Assembly (NCBI GenBank): GCA_905479915.1
Contig: CAJQOH010000014.1
Location: 83,460 to 147,459 of the forward strand
Reading direction: 5' to 3'
Length of the DNA: 64,000 bases
DNA from: an uncultured Flavobacteriales bacterium
Lineage (GTDB): Bacteria > Bacteroidota > Bacteroidia > Flavobacteriales_E > Vicingaceae
This document shows positions 16,553 through 26,430 of this stretch, one piece after another (positions within the stretch are counted from its first letter, which is position 1; each line of letters opens with the position of its first letter). The notes under the pieces are model-generated. The model saw nothing but the letters and a program-made list of their open reading frames with translations, made no database searches and was not told the origin of the DNA. The translations under genes and the position numbers were made by a program.

Positions 16553-18076
16553 TTAAAAATTATTTTCTTTAATGTATTCTGTTACTTTTCCAATAGCTTC
16601 TGATTGTGATAAATCATCTTCAACAAATGAAGCTATTTTTCTTATATCTTGGTGTACTTTCTTAGTTTTTGAAGATAACTTTTCTTTTGCAGTCTCATCC
16701 AATAAATCAATTCCTTGACAGATTGCCATTAGGTGAACAGACATTACTTGGAAACTATTTTCTAAGACCTGTTTTGCCATGATTGCACTGTTGGTTCCCA
16801 TACTTACAATGTCTTGATTGTCATTGTTATTTGGAATACTGTGCACATACATAGAGTTACTCAATGCTTGATTTTCTGCAGTAGTCGAAGTGGCAGTGTA
16901 TTGAATTCCTTGGAAACCAAAGTTTAATCCTAGTTTTCCTGCATTTAAAAATGGAGGAAATACATTGTTTAGGTTGTGATTCAATAAGAAGTTTAACTGA
17001 CGTTCCATTAACATAGAAAGTTTTGTTAAAGCTATTTTTACCTTATCCATTTCTAAAGAAATGTAATCGCCATGGAAGTTTCCTCCGTGAAATACATTTT
17101 CTACCTCAATGTTAACGATAGGATTGTCGTTTGTAGAGTTCAATTCATTTTCTACAACTTCTTTTGCATAATCTAAAGTATCTACAATAGGACCTAAGAT
17201 TTGTGGCACACATCTAATAGAGTAGTACTCTTGAATTTTCTTCTTGAATTCTACGCGTTGAATTTCAGCATCATCTTTAAATAGCTCATCACGTTTTCTA
17301 ATTAAGCGACTATCGCTTAAATATTCACGCATTTTTCGAGCAATATAATTTTGACCTCTATGCAATTTAACTTGATTCAATTCTTTTGAAAAAGAATCAT
17401 CAAAAGATTCTACTATTTCATTGATTATAGCAGAAGCTGTAATTGCATGGGTTACCAATCTTTTTGCATAGATCAGGTTTAAAGATGCAATACCTGTCAT
17501 ACAAGATGTTCCATTTATCAGACCTAAACCATCTCTCAGGTTTAACGCTAAAGGCTTAATGTTAAACTCTTTAAAAACTTCAGCAGTTTCTCTTCTTTCA
17601 CCATCAATATAAACATGTCCTTCTCCAATCAGGTTTAATGCTAAATGAGAAAGCTGTACTAAATCTCCACTTGCTCCAACACTACCATGCTCAAATATCT
17701 CTGGAGTAATGCCTTTGTTTAAGAAAATTTGAAGTTGATCAACAACTCCAGCACTAATTCCTGAGTTACCCTGTAAAAAGTTATTTAGTCTTGCCAATAC
17801 AACACTTCTAGCATATGGAGTTTCTAATGCTTTCCCAGTACCACTAGAATGACTTCTAATTAAGTTGTACTGAAGTTGGTTCAATTCATCTGGTTCAATT
17901 CTAAATTGAGCCATAGGTCCAAACCCAGTATTAATACCATATATAATTTTATCTCTAGAAAACGAGTCTAAAAATGTAAAAGACTCTTCTACATTCTTAT
18001 GTGTTTCCTGATCAATTTCAAGTTTTTTTCCTTCAAATACATGACGGAATACTATATCTAATGTTAGTTTATTCAT
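16553..18076 (-). CDS. Aromatic amino acid ammonia-lyase, tyrosine type (FjTAL-like)
   Basis: A 507-residue MIO enzyme of the HAL/PAL/TAL family. The self-made cofactor arises from A135-S136-G137 (GSVGASGDLVQLSHLA); the active-site Tyr is in IYGINTGFGPMAQ. The pattern NLIRSHSSGTGK, the C-terminal SIPNNNDNQDIVSMGTNSA and the overall length match the tyrosine ammonia-lyase of Flavobacterium flexirubin clusters. Predicted reaction: tyrosine to 4-coumarate plus ammonia. Histidine ammonia-lyase is less likely because no hut genes are nearby. It is the first gene of the cluster. Confidence 0.88.
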   Translation of the reverse strand: MNKLTLDIVFRHVFEGKKLEIDQETHKNVEESFTFLDSFSRDKIIYGINTGFGPMAQFRIEPDELNQLQYNLIRSHSSGTGKALETPYARSVVLARLNNFLQGNSGISAGVVDQLQIFLNKGITPEIFEHGSVGASGDLVQLSHLALNLIGEGHVYIDGERRETAEVFKEFNIKPLALNLRDGLGLINGTSCMTGIASLNLIYAKRLVTHAITASAIINEIVESFDDSFSKELNQVKLHRGQNYIARKMREYLSDSRLIRKRDELFKDDAEIQRVEFKKKIQEYYSIRCVPQILGPIVDTLDYAKEVVENELNSTNDNPIVNIEVENVFHGGNFHGDYISLEMDKVKIALTKLSMLMERQLNFLLNHNLNNVFPPFLNAGKLGLNFGFQGIQYTATSTTAENQALSNSMYVHSIPNNNDNQDIVSMGTNSAIMAKQVLENSFQVMSVHLMAICQGIDLLDETAKEKLSSKTKKVHQDIRKIASFVEDDLSQSEAIGKVTEYIKENNF

Positions 18077-18108
18077 TCTAAAATAATCTCTTCCTTAATT
18101 TATTGGAA

Positions 18109-18116
18109 CAAAAATA
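18109..18116 (-). promoter_or_regulatory. -7 box of the ammonia-lyase cluster
   Basis: TATTTTTG on the minus strand matches TAnnTTTG and lies about 33 bp before the start codon. No TTG at the usual -33 spacing is visible. Confidence 0.45.
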
Positions 18117-18273
18117 ATCTAATATTTAAAATTTCTTGGTTTTAAACCAATAGTTTTAACAAGTCTATTGTTAAAAATACATTGATACTGTCTAAATGTC
18201 ACTATTTTGTCAGTCTAAACCTATAGTAAAGACAAAGAGTCTGACAATATTTCTTTAAAACTAGCTTGGAATG

Positions 18274-18311
18274 TAATGGCATATTGTTTGACTATTGTCG
18301 GCCAGAAATAA
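18274..18311 (+). promoter_or_regulatory. Chaperone promoter element shared with htpG (dnaK copy)
   Basis: The pattern TAATGGCATA-N3-TTTGACTA-N8-CAGAAATAA occurs here and, with exact spacing, before htpG (50484-50521). It ends 26 bp before the dnaK ATG. It lacks the housekeeping TAnnTTTG spacing. The GG-N10-GA pattern recalls a sigma-54 site, but the canonical GC is absent. A heat-shock sigma factor or repressor site is likely. Confidence 0.65.
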
Positions 18312-18337
18312 TTGATAATAATTAAAACAAATATATT

Positions 18338-20239
18338 ATGAGTAAGATTATAGGAATAGATTTAGGAACAACAAACTCATGTGTTTCCGTAATGGAAGGG
18401 AATGAGCCTGTTGTAATTCCTAATGCAGAAGGTAAAAGAACTACACCTTCTATTGTAGCATTTATTGAAGGTGGTGAAAGAGCTGTTGGTGATCCTGCAA
18501 AACGTCAGGCAATTACTAACCCTGAAAAAACTATTTCTTCGATTAAAAGATTTATGGGGAACTCATTTGACCAGGTGTCAAAAGAAATTAAGCGTTCTTC
18601 ATACAAAATTGAAAAAGGAGACAACAATACCCCTAGAGTAAAAATTGATGACAGACTTTATACTCCACAAGAAATTTCTGCAATGGTACTTCAAAAAATG
18701 AAGAAAACTGCTGAAGATTATTTAGGGATGGGAGTTTCTGAAGCTGTAATTACAGTTCCTGCATATTTTAACGATGCGCAGAGGCAAGCAACTAAAGAAG
18801 CTGGAGAAATTGCTGGTTTAACAGTAAAAAGAATTATCAATGAGCCAACAGCTGCAGCTTTAGCTTATGGATTAGATAAGAAAGATGTTGATCAAAAGAT
18901 TATCGTTTTTGATTGTGGTGGAGGAACGCATGATGTTTCTGTATTAGAATTAGGAGACGGAGTTTTTGAAGTAAAATCTACAGATGGAGATACGCACTTA
19001 GGTGGTGATGATTTTGATCAAGTAATTATTGATTGGTTAGCAGAAGAGTTTAAGAAAGATGAGTCAATTGACTTAAGAGAAGATCCAATGGCATTACAGC
19101 GTTTAAAAGAAGCTGCTGAGAAAGCTAAAATTGAACTTTCTAGTACAACTTCAACTGAAATTAACTTACCATACGTTACAGCAACTGCTTCAGGACCTAA
19201 GCACTTAGTTAGAACAATGACTAGAGCTTCTTTTGAGCAATTAGCAGATAGTTTAATTAAAAGAACAATTAAGCCTTGTGAAGCAGCTTTAAAAGGAGCT
19301 GGATATAGTAAGTCTGATATTGATGAAATTATTTTAGTAGGTGGTTCTACTAGAATACCAGCAGTTGTTGATGCAGTAAAATCTTTCTTCGGAAAAGAGC
19401 CTTCTAAAGGTGTTAACCCTGATGAAGTAGTTGCAATTGGTGCAGCAATTCAAGGAGGAGTATTAACAGGAGAAGTTAAAGATGTATTGTTATTGGATGT
19501 TACACCATTATCATTAGGTATTGAAACGATGGGAGCTGTAATGACTAAGTTGATTGAAGGAAATACTACAATTCCTACAAAGAAGTCTGAAACTTTCTCT
19601 ACTGCGGCAGATAACCAACCAGCAGTTGATATCCACGTACTACAAGGGGAAAGACCAATGGCAGCTGACAACAAATCTTTAGGAAGATTTCAATTGGCAG
19701 ATATTCCACCAGCACCAAGAGGAGTTCCTCAAATTGAAGTAACTTTTGATATTGATGCAAATGGAATCATGAACATCTCTGCTAAAGATAAAGCTACAGG
19801 AAAAGAACAAAACATTAGAATTGAAGCTTCTTCTGGTTTAAGCGATGATGAAATTGCTAAAATGAAGCAAGATGCTGAAGAAAATGCTGAGGCTGATAAA
19901 TTGGCTAAAGAAAATGCTGATGTAGTGAATCAAGCAGATAGTTTAATTTTCCAAACAGAAAAGCAATTGACAGAATACGGAGATAAATTACCAGCAGATA
20001 AAAAAGCTCCAATTGAAGAAGCTTTAGCTGAGTTGAAAAAATCTCATGAAGCTAAAGACTTAGAAGGGATGAAAGCTAACACTGAAAAATTAAACACTGT
20101 TTTCCAAGCAGCTTCTCAAGAAATGTATGCTCAACAAGAGCAAGCAGGAGGAGCTCAACCAGAAGGTAATGCTGAAGGTGGAGAAGATGAAGTAACAGAT
20201 GTAGATTTTGAAGAAGTTACTGAAGAAGAGACGAAGTAA
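18338..20239 (+). CDS. dnaK: Molecular chaperone DnaK (Hsp70)
   Basis: A 633-residue protein of normal length. It begins [16 protein letters not shown] (phosphate loop 1). [16 protein letters not shown] is the phosphate-2 motif in the form common in Bacteroidota. [12 protein letters not shown] and the substrate-binding domain ([13 protein letters not shown], about 390 onward) follow, with an acidic tail ending EEVTEEETK. It folds and protects proteins with DnaJ and GrpE, which are not in the window. A terminator follows. Confidence 0.99.
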   Translation: MSKIIGIDLGTTNSCVSVMEGNEPVVIPNAEGKRTTPSIVAFIEGGERAVGDPAKRQAITNPEKTISSIKRFMGNSFDQVSKEIKRSSYKIEKGDNNTPRVKIDDRLYTPQEISAMVLQKMKKTAEDYLGMGVSEAVITVPAYFNDAQRQATKEAGEIAGLTVKRIINEPTAAALAYGLDKKDVDQKIIVFDCGGGTHDVSVLELGDGVFEVKSTDGDTHLGGDDFDQVIIDWLAEEFKKDESIDLREDPMALQRLKEAAEKAKIELSSTTSTEINLPYVTATASGPKHLVRTMTRASFEQLADSLIKRTIKPCEAALKGAGYSKSDIDEIILVGGSTRIPAVVDAVKSFFGKEPSKGVNPDEVVAIGAAIQGGVLTGEVKDVLLLDVTPLSLGIETMGAVMTKLIEGNTTIPTKKSETFSTAADNQPAVDIHVLQGERPMAADNKSLGRFQLADIPPAPRGVPQIEVTFDIDANGIMNISAKDKATGKEQNIRIEASSGLSDDEIAKMKQDAEENAEADKLAKENADVVNQADSLIFQTEKQLTEYGDKLPADKKAPIEEALAELKKSHEAKDLEGMKANTEKLNTVFQAASQEMYAQQEQAGGAQPEGNAEGGEDEVTDVDFEEVTEEETK

Positions 20240-20243
20240 TTTT

Positions 20244-20405
20244 TTGTCACACTGAGTTTATCGAAGTGTAAAAAATAAAATCCCGAATGATTTTCATTCG
20301 GGATTTTTTTATTCTCAATTTTAACATCCTGAAAGATGTCATAATGGACTTATTGAAGGAATAGTTGCTAAATTGTTGAATAGTTCGATAAACTCACTAT
20401 GACAA
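20244..20405. repeat. REP-like inverted repeat, GAGTTTATCGAAG type
   Basis: The left arm (20244-20268, TTGTCACACTGAGTTTATCG and on) and the right arm (20381-20405) are imperfect inverted copies. They bracket the dnaK terminator. The same arm type recurs at 25109-25176. Intergenic palindromes of this kind are common in Bacteroidota; how they move is unknown. Confidence 0.7.
20277..20310 (+). terminator. Rho-independent terminator after dnaK
   Basis: Stem ATCCCGAATGA (20280-20290) pairs with TCATTCGGGAT (20294-20304) across a 3-nt loop, followed by a T run. Confidence 0.92.
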
Positions 20406-20433
20406 TTTGTTTACCTTTTTGTACTTTCACAAA

Positions 20434-22107
20434 ATGCAACAAGAAAAAGCACTAGCCATATTAAAATCAGGGAAAAATGCTTTCCTAACGGGTTCTGCCG
20501 GAACCGGTAAAACTTATGTGCTTAATCAATATATCGATTATTTAAAAGAACGTAAAGTTAAGGTTGCTGTAACTGCTTCTACTGGTATTGCTGCTACTCA
20601 TATGAATGGAATGACTATTCATTCTTGGGCAGGGATAGGTGTTAAAGAGTTTATTACTCAAGGAAATTTGAGAAGCATGAGCTCTAAAAAATACTTGAAA
20701 GATCATTTAGAAAAGGTTAAAGTTTTAATCATTGATGAGATATCGATGCTGCACAAAAACCAAATAAATGCTGTTGATGTAGTGTTGCGTTATTTTAAAA
20801 AAAATGAAGCACCATTTGGAGGTATTCAAATAGTGGTTTGTGGAGATTTCTTTCAATTGCCTCCGATAGGTCACCAAGGAGAAACAAGTAAAGATAAGTT
20901 CGCTTTTATGTCGGAAGCATGGGTGAAAGCTAAATTGAATATTTGCTACTTAACTGAGCAATACCGACAAAGTGATAATGATTTGAATTTGATTTTAAAC
21001 GAAATTAGAACAGGATCTATTTCAAATAAAAGTTATGAAACACTACAAAAAGCATCAGAAAATAATTTAGAAAGCGAAAAAGAACGAACAAAACTCTACA
21101 CTCATAATTATGATGTTGATAGAGTAAATGCGCAGCATTTATCTCAGCTATCAGGAACACCTAAAAAGTTTAAAGCAAAAACTTCTGGAAACAAAAAGCT
21201 AGTTGCAACTTTAAAAAACTCTGTGTTAGCAGGAGAGGAGTTGGTTTTTAAAATTGGAGCCAAAGTAATGTTTGTAAAGAACGATAAAGAACATCGTTAT
21301 GTAAATGGTTCATTGGGTAAAGTTTTAGGGTTTACAGATAAAGGATTTCCTTCAGTAAAATTGTTAAATGGAAAAACAATTACTACCGAAGTTGAGAATT
21401 GGGCCATTATGGATGACAATGGAAAAACCTTAGCGAGTTACAACCAGGTACCATTGCGTTTAGCTTGGGCAATTACAGTGCATAAATGCCAAGGAATGAC
21501 CTTGGATGCCGCAGAGGTAGATTTGTCTAAAACTTTTGAAACAGGACAAGGTTATGTAGCTTTATCGCGTTTAAAAAAGTTAGAAAATTTACAATTGCTT
21601 GGCTTAAATGAAATGGCTTTAAGGGTTGATAATTTAGCACATAAAGCTGATCAACGGTTTCAAGAATTATCTGAAGATGCAGACAATGAATTTGTATTGG
21701 ATGAATTAGAACTAATCGCCAAGACTTTTTTAAGAGATATAGGTGGGTTGATTGATAAAAAAGAAATCACCAAACACAAGAATAGGGTAAAAGAAAAGGA
21801 GAGGAGTAAGCTTTCTACTTATGAGGTTACCTTAATTCATTTAAAGCAAAGTGTTTCTTTAAAAGATATTGCAGAAGCTAGAGGGTTGTCGGTAGGTACT
21901 ATTGCTGGACACTTAATTAAGATTAGAAAGGATCATCCAGATGAAAACCTAAACTTTTACAAACCTAAAGCTGCAGTGCTTAAAAAAGTAAAAGCAGCCT
22001 ATGATGAGCAACCTAAAAGTGCTCCTATAAGTTTAAATGCCATCTATAGTAAACTAGGAGGGAAAGTGAGTTACGATGATATTAAGTTGGCAGTAGCTTT
22101 TTTGTGA
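20434..22107 (+). CDS. PIF1/RecD-like superfamily 1 helicase with C-terminal HTH
   Basis: I chose ATG at 20434 (MQQEKALAIL); the TTG at 20407 lies in the upstream repeat and promoter. The 557-residue protein has Walker A LTGSAGTGKTYVL, motif Ia TASTGIAATHMNG (PIF1 type), Walker B VLIIDEISMLH, Q-rich VVCGDFFQLPP, and the UvrD_C_2-like block AWAITVHKCQGMTLD with ALSRL. A C-terminal helix-turn-helix (VSLKDIAEARGLSVGTIAGH) is common in bacterial PIF1 proteins. It unwinds DNA; a role in replication restart or repair is inferred. Confidence 0.9.
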   Translation: MQQEKALAILKSGKNAFLTGSAGTGKTYVLNQYIDYLKERKVKVAVTASTGIAATHMNGMTIHSWAGIGVKEFITQGNLRSMSSKKYLKDHLEKVKVLIIDEISMLHKNQINAVDVVLRYFKKNEAPFGGIQIVVCGDFFQLPPIGHQGETSKDKFAFMSEAWVKAKLNICYLTEQYRQSDNDLNLILNEIRTGSISNKSYETLQKASENNLESEKERTKLYTHNYDVDRVNAQHLSQLSGTPKKFKAKTSGNKKLVATLKNSVLAGEELVFKIGAKVMFVKNDKEHRYVNGSLGKVLGFTDKGFPSVKLLNGKTITTEVENWAIMDDNGKTLASYNQVPLRLAWAITVHKCQGMTLDAAEVDLSKTFETGQGYVALSRLKKLENLQLLGLNEMALRVDNLAHKADQRFQELSEDADNEFVLDELELIAKTFLRDIGGLIDKKEITKHKNRVKEKERSKLSTYEVTLIHLKQSVSLKDIAEARGLSVGTIAGHLIKIRKDHPDENLNFYKPKAAVLKKVKAAYDEQPKSAPISLNAIYSKLGGKVSYDDIKLAVAFL

Positions 22108-22143
22108 TTTACAAAGAAATTTATCTTTTCTTACCTTTATACT

Positions 22144-23232
22144 ATGCTTAGAATGTATAGTATATCAATTTTCTTAATTGCTGTTTCTTCAATTGCTCTA
22201 TCACAAACTGATGGGCCTAAGTATAAGCTAACAACAAACTATTTTCAAGGTTTTATATTGCCAGAATTTGGTTTGCTTGATTCCATTAATGAGTCTCCAG
22301 TTCGCACTGTAGAATTAAGTTTTAGTAAAAGAACCAATGGAAAATCGTATTGGCATGATATCTATAACTACCCTGAAAATGGATTGGCTCTTTTTTATAC
22401 CGACTTAGGAGAAAAGAAAGTGTTAGGTGAGATTTTTGGAATAGATTACTTCTTTAGACTATATTTAATTGAAGGCGAGAAAACGAAGTTTTACCTTCGA
22501 TCAGGAATAGGAATCAATTATACTACAAAAAAGTATGATCCAATTGATAATCCATACAATAGATCAGTTGGCTCAAATATTAATACTCATTTTAATTTAA
22601 GATTTGGTGTAAGTCAAAAGTTGTTTAGTAATACAGCATTAAACGTTGGAGGCTCTTTTGATCATATATCCAATGCTACCACCAAATTTCCCAATTTAGG
22701 TGTTAATTACCTTAGCCTTTATGGAGGGTTGATTAAATACTTTGGAACACGTGCTGAAAAAATAGTAAATGAAATTCCTTCACACAAAAAGGAAACAAGC
22801 TTTAGTATTACGAAATATGTTGGCTCTAGACATTTAAATTCGCCAACGGATAAGCATTATTATGTGCCTTGTTTAAGTGTTGATTTCACACACAAAACCT
22901 TTAGACTCATAAATCTTGGAATAGGATTAGATGGTTTTTACGATAGCTCTATAGAACCTAGAATGGTGATGGATGGTGTTAGTTATAAGGATAGTTATGC
23001 TTGGCTAATGGGGGTGCATTTTAATCAAACGTTAGTTTACAATAAGTTTAGCTTTACCTTGCAAGAAGGGTTTTATCTGATCAAAGACAAAAAGGTTGAA
23101 GAAAAGACCATGTACAATAGGGTTATTTTTAATTATGATATATCAGAAAAAGTCAGCCTAAAAATGGCATTGAGAACACATGTTCATGATTTACGGTATT
23201 TAGAACCTGGAATTACTTATCGTTTGAAGTAG
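22144..23232 (+). CDS. PagL-like lipid A deacylase / acyloxyacyl hydrolase family
   Basis: A 362-residue outer-membrane beta-barrel with a signal peptide (about 1-21, ALSQ). The PagL active-site pattern is visible in SFDHISNATTKFPNLGVN (His and Ser of H-x-S-N, with PNxG). The family removes the 3-linked acyl chain of lipid A. The protein is longer than classic PagL: an extra C-terminal region (about 205-362) may be a second barrel part. The next gene, convergent, also encodes a small barrel-like protein. Confidence 0.8.
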   Translation: MLRMYSISIFLIAVSSIALSQTDGPKYKLTTNYFQGFILPEFGLLDSINESPVRTVELSFSKRTNGKSYWHDIYNYPENGLALFYTDLGEKKVLGEIFGIDYFFRLYLIEGEKTKFYLRSGIGINYTTKKYDPIDNPYNRSVGSNINTHFNLRFGVSQKLFSNTALNVGGSFDHISNATTKFPNLGVNYLSLYGGLIKYFGTRAEKIVNEIPSHKKETSFSITKYVGSRHLNSPTDKHYYVPCLSVDFTHKTFRLINLGIGLDGFYDSSIEPRMVMDGVSYKDSYAWLMGVHFNQTLVYNKFSFTLQEGFYLIKDKKVEEKTMYNRVIFNYDISEKVSLKMALRTHVHDLRYLEPGITYRLK

Positions 23233-23235
23233 TTT

Positions 23236-23904
23236 TTACTTTTTCACAAAAGAATAACCAATACCACCAATAAATGAAAAAGCAGAATGCCAAAGCGTTG
23301 CGTAGCCATCTACAATTGGAACATCAGCATAAGAGCTGTTAAACTTTGTTTCTAAATTAAAATAAGTACGGTTAGAAATTTTAAACCGTTTAGCAAGTGC
23401 TAAGTTCAATACTGGCCCTGTAACATAGTATCCTAGGTTTAGAAAAGATTGCTTTTGATCAAATTCTTTTCCTCTAACCATATTCTCTGCATGTGCAAGA
23501 ACAATTCCTGTTCCGAATTTTACTATAAAATCATGCTTTTTTAATAGTTTGATTTTAAAAGAACGGTTAAGTGTTATTAAATTAAAACCATGGGTAATAT
23601 TAAAGTATTGTATTTCTTCTGGAGGATTAGATAGGTAAAGCTTTTGATGCATCATTTCCAATTCCCAGGCCTTGTCGTTTTTCCATTTACTGAATCGGTA
23701 AACATAGAAAAAAGGTTGTTTAAAAGGTTCTGAGTAAAATTTGGCAGTAAAGTTTAAATCTTGATGCCCTTGTTGTTTAATGGTGATAGGATGGTTAATG
23801 TTTACCGGAAAACCAAAATTCGCTTCTACAGACCATTCACTTTTTTCTTGGGAGAAAGAAGATAGTGATAGAACGAGAAATGATATTAAAACGAATTTAC
23901 TCAA
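23236..23904 (-). CDS. Exported hypothetical beta-barrel-like protein
   Basis: A 222-residue protein with a signal peptide (about 1-18, SFSQ). The mature part alternates polar and hydrophobic residues with aromatic girdle positions and ends FSFIGGIGYSFVKK, a typical barrel end. I infer an outer-membrane protein of unknown function. It lies 13 bp downstream of the aminotransferase gene on the same strand. Confidence 0.7.
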   Translation of the reverse strand: MSKFVLISFLVLSLSSFSQEKSEWSVEANFGFPVNINHPITIKQQGHQDLNFTAKFYSEPFKQPFFYVYRFSKWKNDKAWELEMMHQKLYLSNPPEEIQYFNITHGFNLITLNRSFKIKLLKKHDFIVKFGTGIVLAHAENMVRGKEFDQKQSFLNLGYYVTGPVLNLALAKRFKISNRTYFNLETKFNSSYADVPIVDGYATLWHSAFSFIGGIGYSFVKK

Positions 23905-23917
23905 GAGTTTTAATCTA

Positions 23918-25099
23918 TTAAATACTATTCAAAATAATCTCTCCGGCTTCTTTAATCTCTTCTTCAGAAATAGAAAGCGGAGGGGATATTCTAAAAGCAG
24001 TAGGGGTAGATAAGAACCAAAAACCGATTAAGCCTTTCTCTAAACACTTTTCAACTACTTGTGCTACTTTGTCTGCCGATTCCATTTCTATGGCAAAGAA
24101 TAAACCTGCTCTTCTAATTTCTTTTATTTCGGCTGATTGAGCTAAGATGTTTTCTAAGAGTTGTCCTTTCGCGTCAGCTTCAGTTATCCAGTTTTCTTCT
24201 TTTAAAACGTTTATAGAAGCATTTGCAGCAGCGCAATTGATTGGATGTCCACCAAATGTAGTAATGTGACCAAGCATAGGATTGTGTGTTAAACTATGCA
24301 TAACTTCTTTAGAAGATATAAACGCTCCAATTGGCATTCCACCACCCAAAGCTTTACCTAGTGTTAAAATATCTGGAATAACATCATAATGCTCAAAAGC
24401 AAATAGTTTCCCTGTTCTTCCCATACCAACTTGTACTTCATCAAAAATTAATAAAGCACCAGTTGCAGTGCATTTTTCTCGTAAAGCTTCAATAAACTCT
24501 TGAGTTGGTTTAACCAATCCAGCATCACCTTGTATCGTTTCAATCAGTACACAAGCAGTTTTTTCAGTAATAATAGCTAAAGATTCAATGTTATTAAATT
24601 CAATAAATTGAATGTTTGGCAATAGTGGTTTAAAGCTACTTTGTTTTTCATCATTACCTGTAACACTTAACGATCCGTGTGTACTTCCATGGTAAGAGTT
24701 TTTACAAGAAATAATTTCTTGTCTTCCAGTATATCTTTTAGCTAGTTTAATAGCTGCTTCATTGGCTTCAGTTCCAGAATTTACAACGTAAGAGCAGCTT
24801 AAGTTTTCGGGCAGGATGGAAGCTAGGTTTTCTGCCAACTCCAATTGAGCATCTTGAATGTACTCTCCGTAAACCATTACATGTAAGTGCTTATCAAGCT
24901 GTTGTTGAATTGCTTCAATTACTTTAGGATGTCTATGGCCTATATTGTTAACTGCAACACCAGCAATCATATCCATATAGCGTTTCCCGTCTTTATCCCA
25001 AATGTAAATGCCTTCAGCTTTATCTACATCAATTAAATAAGGACTCTGGTTGGTTTGCCCTTGAAGGTTTAGGAATATGTTGTTTCTGTTGTTTTTCAT
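23918..25099 (-). CDS. Class III PLP-dependent aminotransferase
   Basis: A 393-residue protein of the acetylornithine/ornithine aminotransferase-like group. NSGTEANEAAIKLAKR binds the PLP phosphate, LLIFDEVQVGMGRTG holds the conserved Asp, and the Schiff-base Lys is in LTLGKALGGGMPIG. The specific amine donor cannot be told from sequence; no arginine biosynthesis genes are adjacent. Upstream lies a REP-like repeat. Confidence 0.9.
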   Translation of the reverse strand: MKNNRNNIFLNLQGQTNQSPYLIDVDKAEGIYIWDKDGKRYMDMIAGVAVNNIGHRHPKVIEAIQQQLDKHLHVMVYGEYIQDAQLELAENLASILPENLSCSYVVNSGTEANEAAIKLAKRYTGRQEIISCKNSYHGSTHGSLSVTGNDEKQSSFKPLLPNIQFIEFNNIESLAIITEKTACVLIETIQGDAGLVKPTQEFIEALREKCTATGALLIFDEVQVGMGRTGKLFAFEHYDVIPDILTLGKALGGGMPIGAFISSKEVMHSLTHNPMLGHITTFGGHPINCAAANASINVLKEENWITEADAKGQLLENILAQSAEIKEIRRAGLFFAIEMESADKVAQVVEKCLEKGLIGFWFLSTPTAFRISPPLSISEEEIKEAGEIILNSI

Positions 25100-25108
25100 T
25101 TTATCAGT

Positions 25109-25176
25109 ATGTCCTGCTGAGTTTATCGAAGTATAGACAAAACATTGTTGACTCTTCGACTAGCTCAGAGTGACAA
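25109..25176. repeat. REP-like inverted repeat, second copy
   Basis: The left arm (25110-25133, GCTGAGTTTATCGAAGTA) and right arm (25150-25176) form an imperfect palindrome of the same family as 20244-20405. The right arm overlaps the 3' end of the ABM-domain gene and supplies its stop codon. Confidence 0.7.
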
Positions 25177-25453
25177 TGTTTTCAACACTCCAAGCTTCTG
25201 CTTTTTCAATAAACATTGGTTTAGTAACTGCCCAAACAGATTGGAATAGATCAGAATGTCTGTAATTGTTTAAATGTTCTTCAGATTCCCAAATACTATA
25301 GGTAAAATAGATGTTAGAGTTGTTTTTATCATTTAGTAGCTCTAAATGTTTAACCCCATTAAAAGCTCTAATTTGATGTTTTACTTCTTCAAAATTGGCT
25401 AAAAACTCATTTACCCTTTCAGGATCAAAAGTCATTTTTACAATTCTAATCAT
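25160..25453 (-). CDS. Antibiotic biosynthesis monooxygenase (ABM) domain protein
   Basis: A 97-residue dimeric ferredoxin-like fold protein (MIRIVKMTFDPERVNEFLANF, YSIWESEEHLNNYRHSDLF). Such proteins are often quinol or heme-related monooxygenases, but the substrate is not predictable. The last five or so residues and the TAG stop are encoded by a REP-like repeat, so the native C-terminus may have been replaced. Confidence 0.82.
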   Translation of the reverse strand: MIRIVKMTFDPERVNEFLANFEEVKHQIRAFNGVKHLELLNDKNNSNIYFTYSIWESEEHLNNYRHSDLFQSVWAVTKPMFIEKAEAWSVENIVTLS

Positions 25454-25469
25454 TTTTATATAGTTTAAT

Positions 25470-25540
25470 GTTAGAAGATGGAAGAGAGTTAAACAGAACT
25501 AATACTATTAGCTTGACTCTTCGGTCTTCCAACTTTTAGC
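25470..25540. repeat. Intergenic inverted repeat, GATGGAAGA/TCTTCCAAC type
   Basis: The arms at 25470-25492 and 25513-25540 (GTTAGAAGATGGAAGA against TCTTCCAACTTTTAGC) are imperfect inverted copies between the ABM and SAM-hydrolase genes. It is a separate repeat family from the GAGTTTATCGAAG type. Confidence 0.55.
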
Positions 25541-25548
25541 CTATGAGT

Positions 25549-26331
25549 TTAATCATAGAATTCTATTCTAATAATATCTCCTTGATTGATACCAAAAAGT
25601 TTGTTTGCGTTGGCTTTATTTATCGCTATTTCTATAAATCCAGTAGAACTAAATAGGGCAACCCTTTCTCCTTCAACAACAGAAGAGTAAGCAGAGCTTA
25701 TTTCACTAATTTCATATTCAGCACTCCTAAATAATATTTTAAATGGCCTACCATTACCAAAGTTTTTAAATAAACTTTCGTTGATGTTTGTAATTACATT
25801 TCCATAGTGATCTATATATGTAGCGATTCCTCTAATAATATTGTTTTCAGAAACGGCCCTAAATGCAGTTCTAACCGATAGTTCGTGTTTCGCAGTTCCA
25901 ATAATCTCTAATGTTCCGCCTCTAGCAATGTGGCATGCGGCTTTTACAAATACATCTTTAGTTGGAAAGGTAATTCTATCCGTATCTTGAGAAATGGAAA
26001 GTTCAACTACTTTTTCTGGCGGATTATCAAATATCAATGAAAAGATACCGTTGTCTGCACCAATAAAGTAGTGACCGTTTGCAAGCATAGCTACATGAGG
26101 TGTTTCTAGGTCAGATTCAGAGTTTACTCCAATGATATGAATGCTCCCTTCAGGAAAATCTTGATAGCAGTTTCTTAATACAAATGCTGATTTCTGTAAG
26201 TCAAAAGAAGGAATTTCATGAGTGATATCAACAATTGTAGCATCAGGAGATTCTTTTAAAATAGCGCCTTTAACAGAGGCAACATAGTTGTCAACTAGTC
26301 CTAAATCTGTTGTTAAAGTAATAATTGCCAT
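25549..26331 (-). CDS. SAM hydrolase / adenosyltransferase family (DUF62)
   Basis: A 260-residue protein of the S-adenosyl-L-methionine hydroxide adenosyltransferase family. TLTTDLGLVDNYVASVKGAI holds the adenosine-binding Asp and the D-N-Y/K positions, VDITHEIPSF follows, and DNGIFSL and YIDHYGNVITNI are typical. Family members hydrolyse SAM to adenosine and methionine. It is divergent from phoH. Confidence 0.88.
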   Translation of the reverse strand: MAIITLTTDLGLVDNYVASVKGAILKESPDATIVDITHEIPSFDLQKSAFVLRNCYQDFPEGSIHIIGVNSESDLETPHVAMLANGHYFIGADNGIFSLIFDNPPEKVVELSISQDTDRITFPTKDVFVKAACHIARGGTLEIIGTAKHELSVRTAFRAVSENNIIRGIATYIDHYGNVITNINESLFKNFGNGRPFKILFRSAEYEISEISSAYSSVVEGERVALFSSTGFIEIAINKANANKLFGINQGDIIRIEFYD

Positions 26332-26430
26332 TAAAAAAAGTTAATAAATAATATGCCTTACTTGTAAATTGATGTATCTAAATCTTCATATTTAACGTAT
26401 AAACAAAGGTATAAATTAAAACCAAACTAT

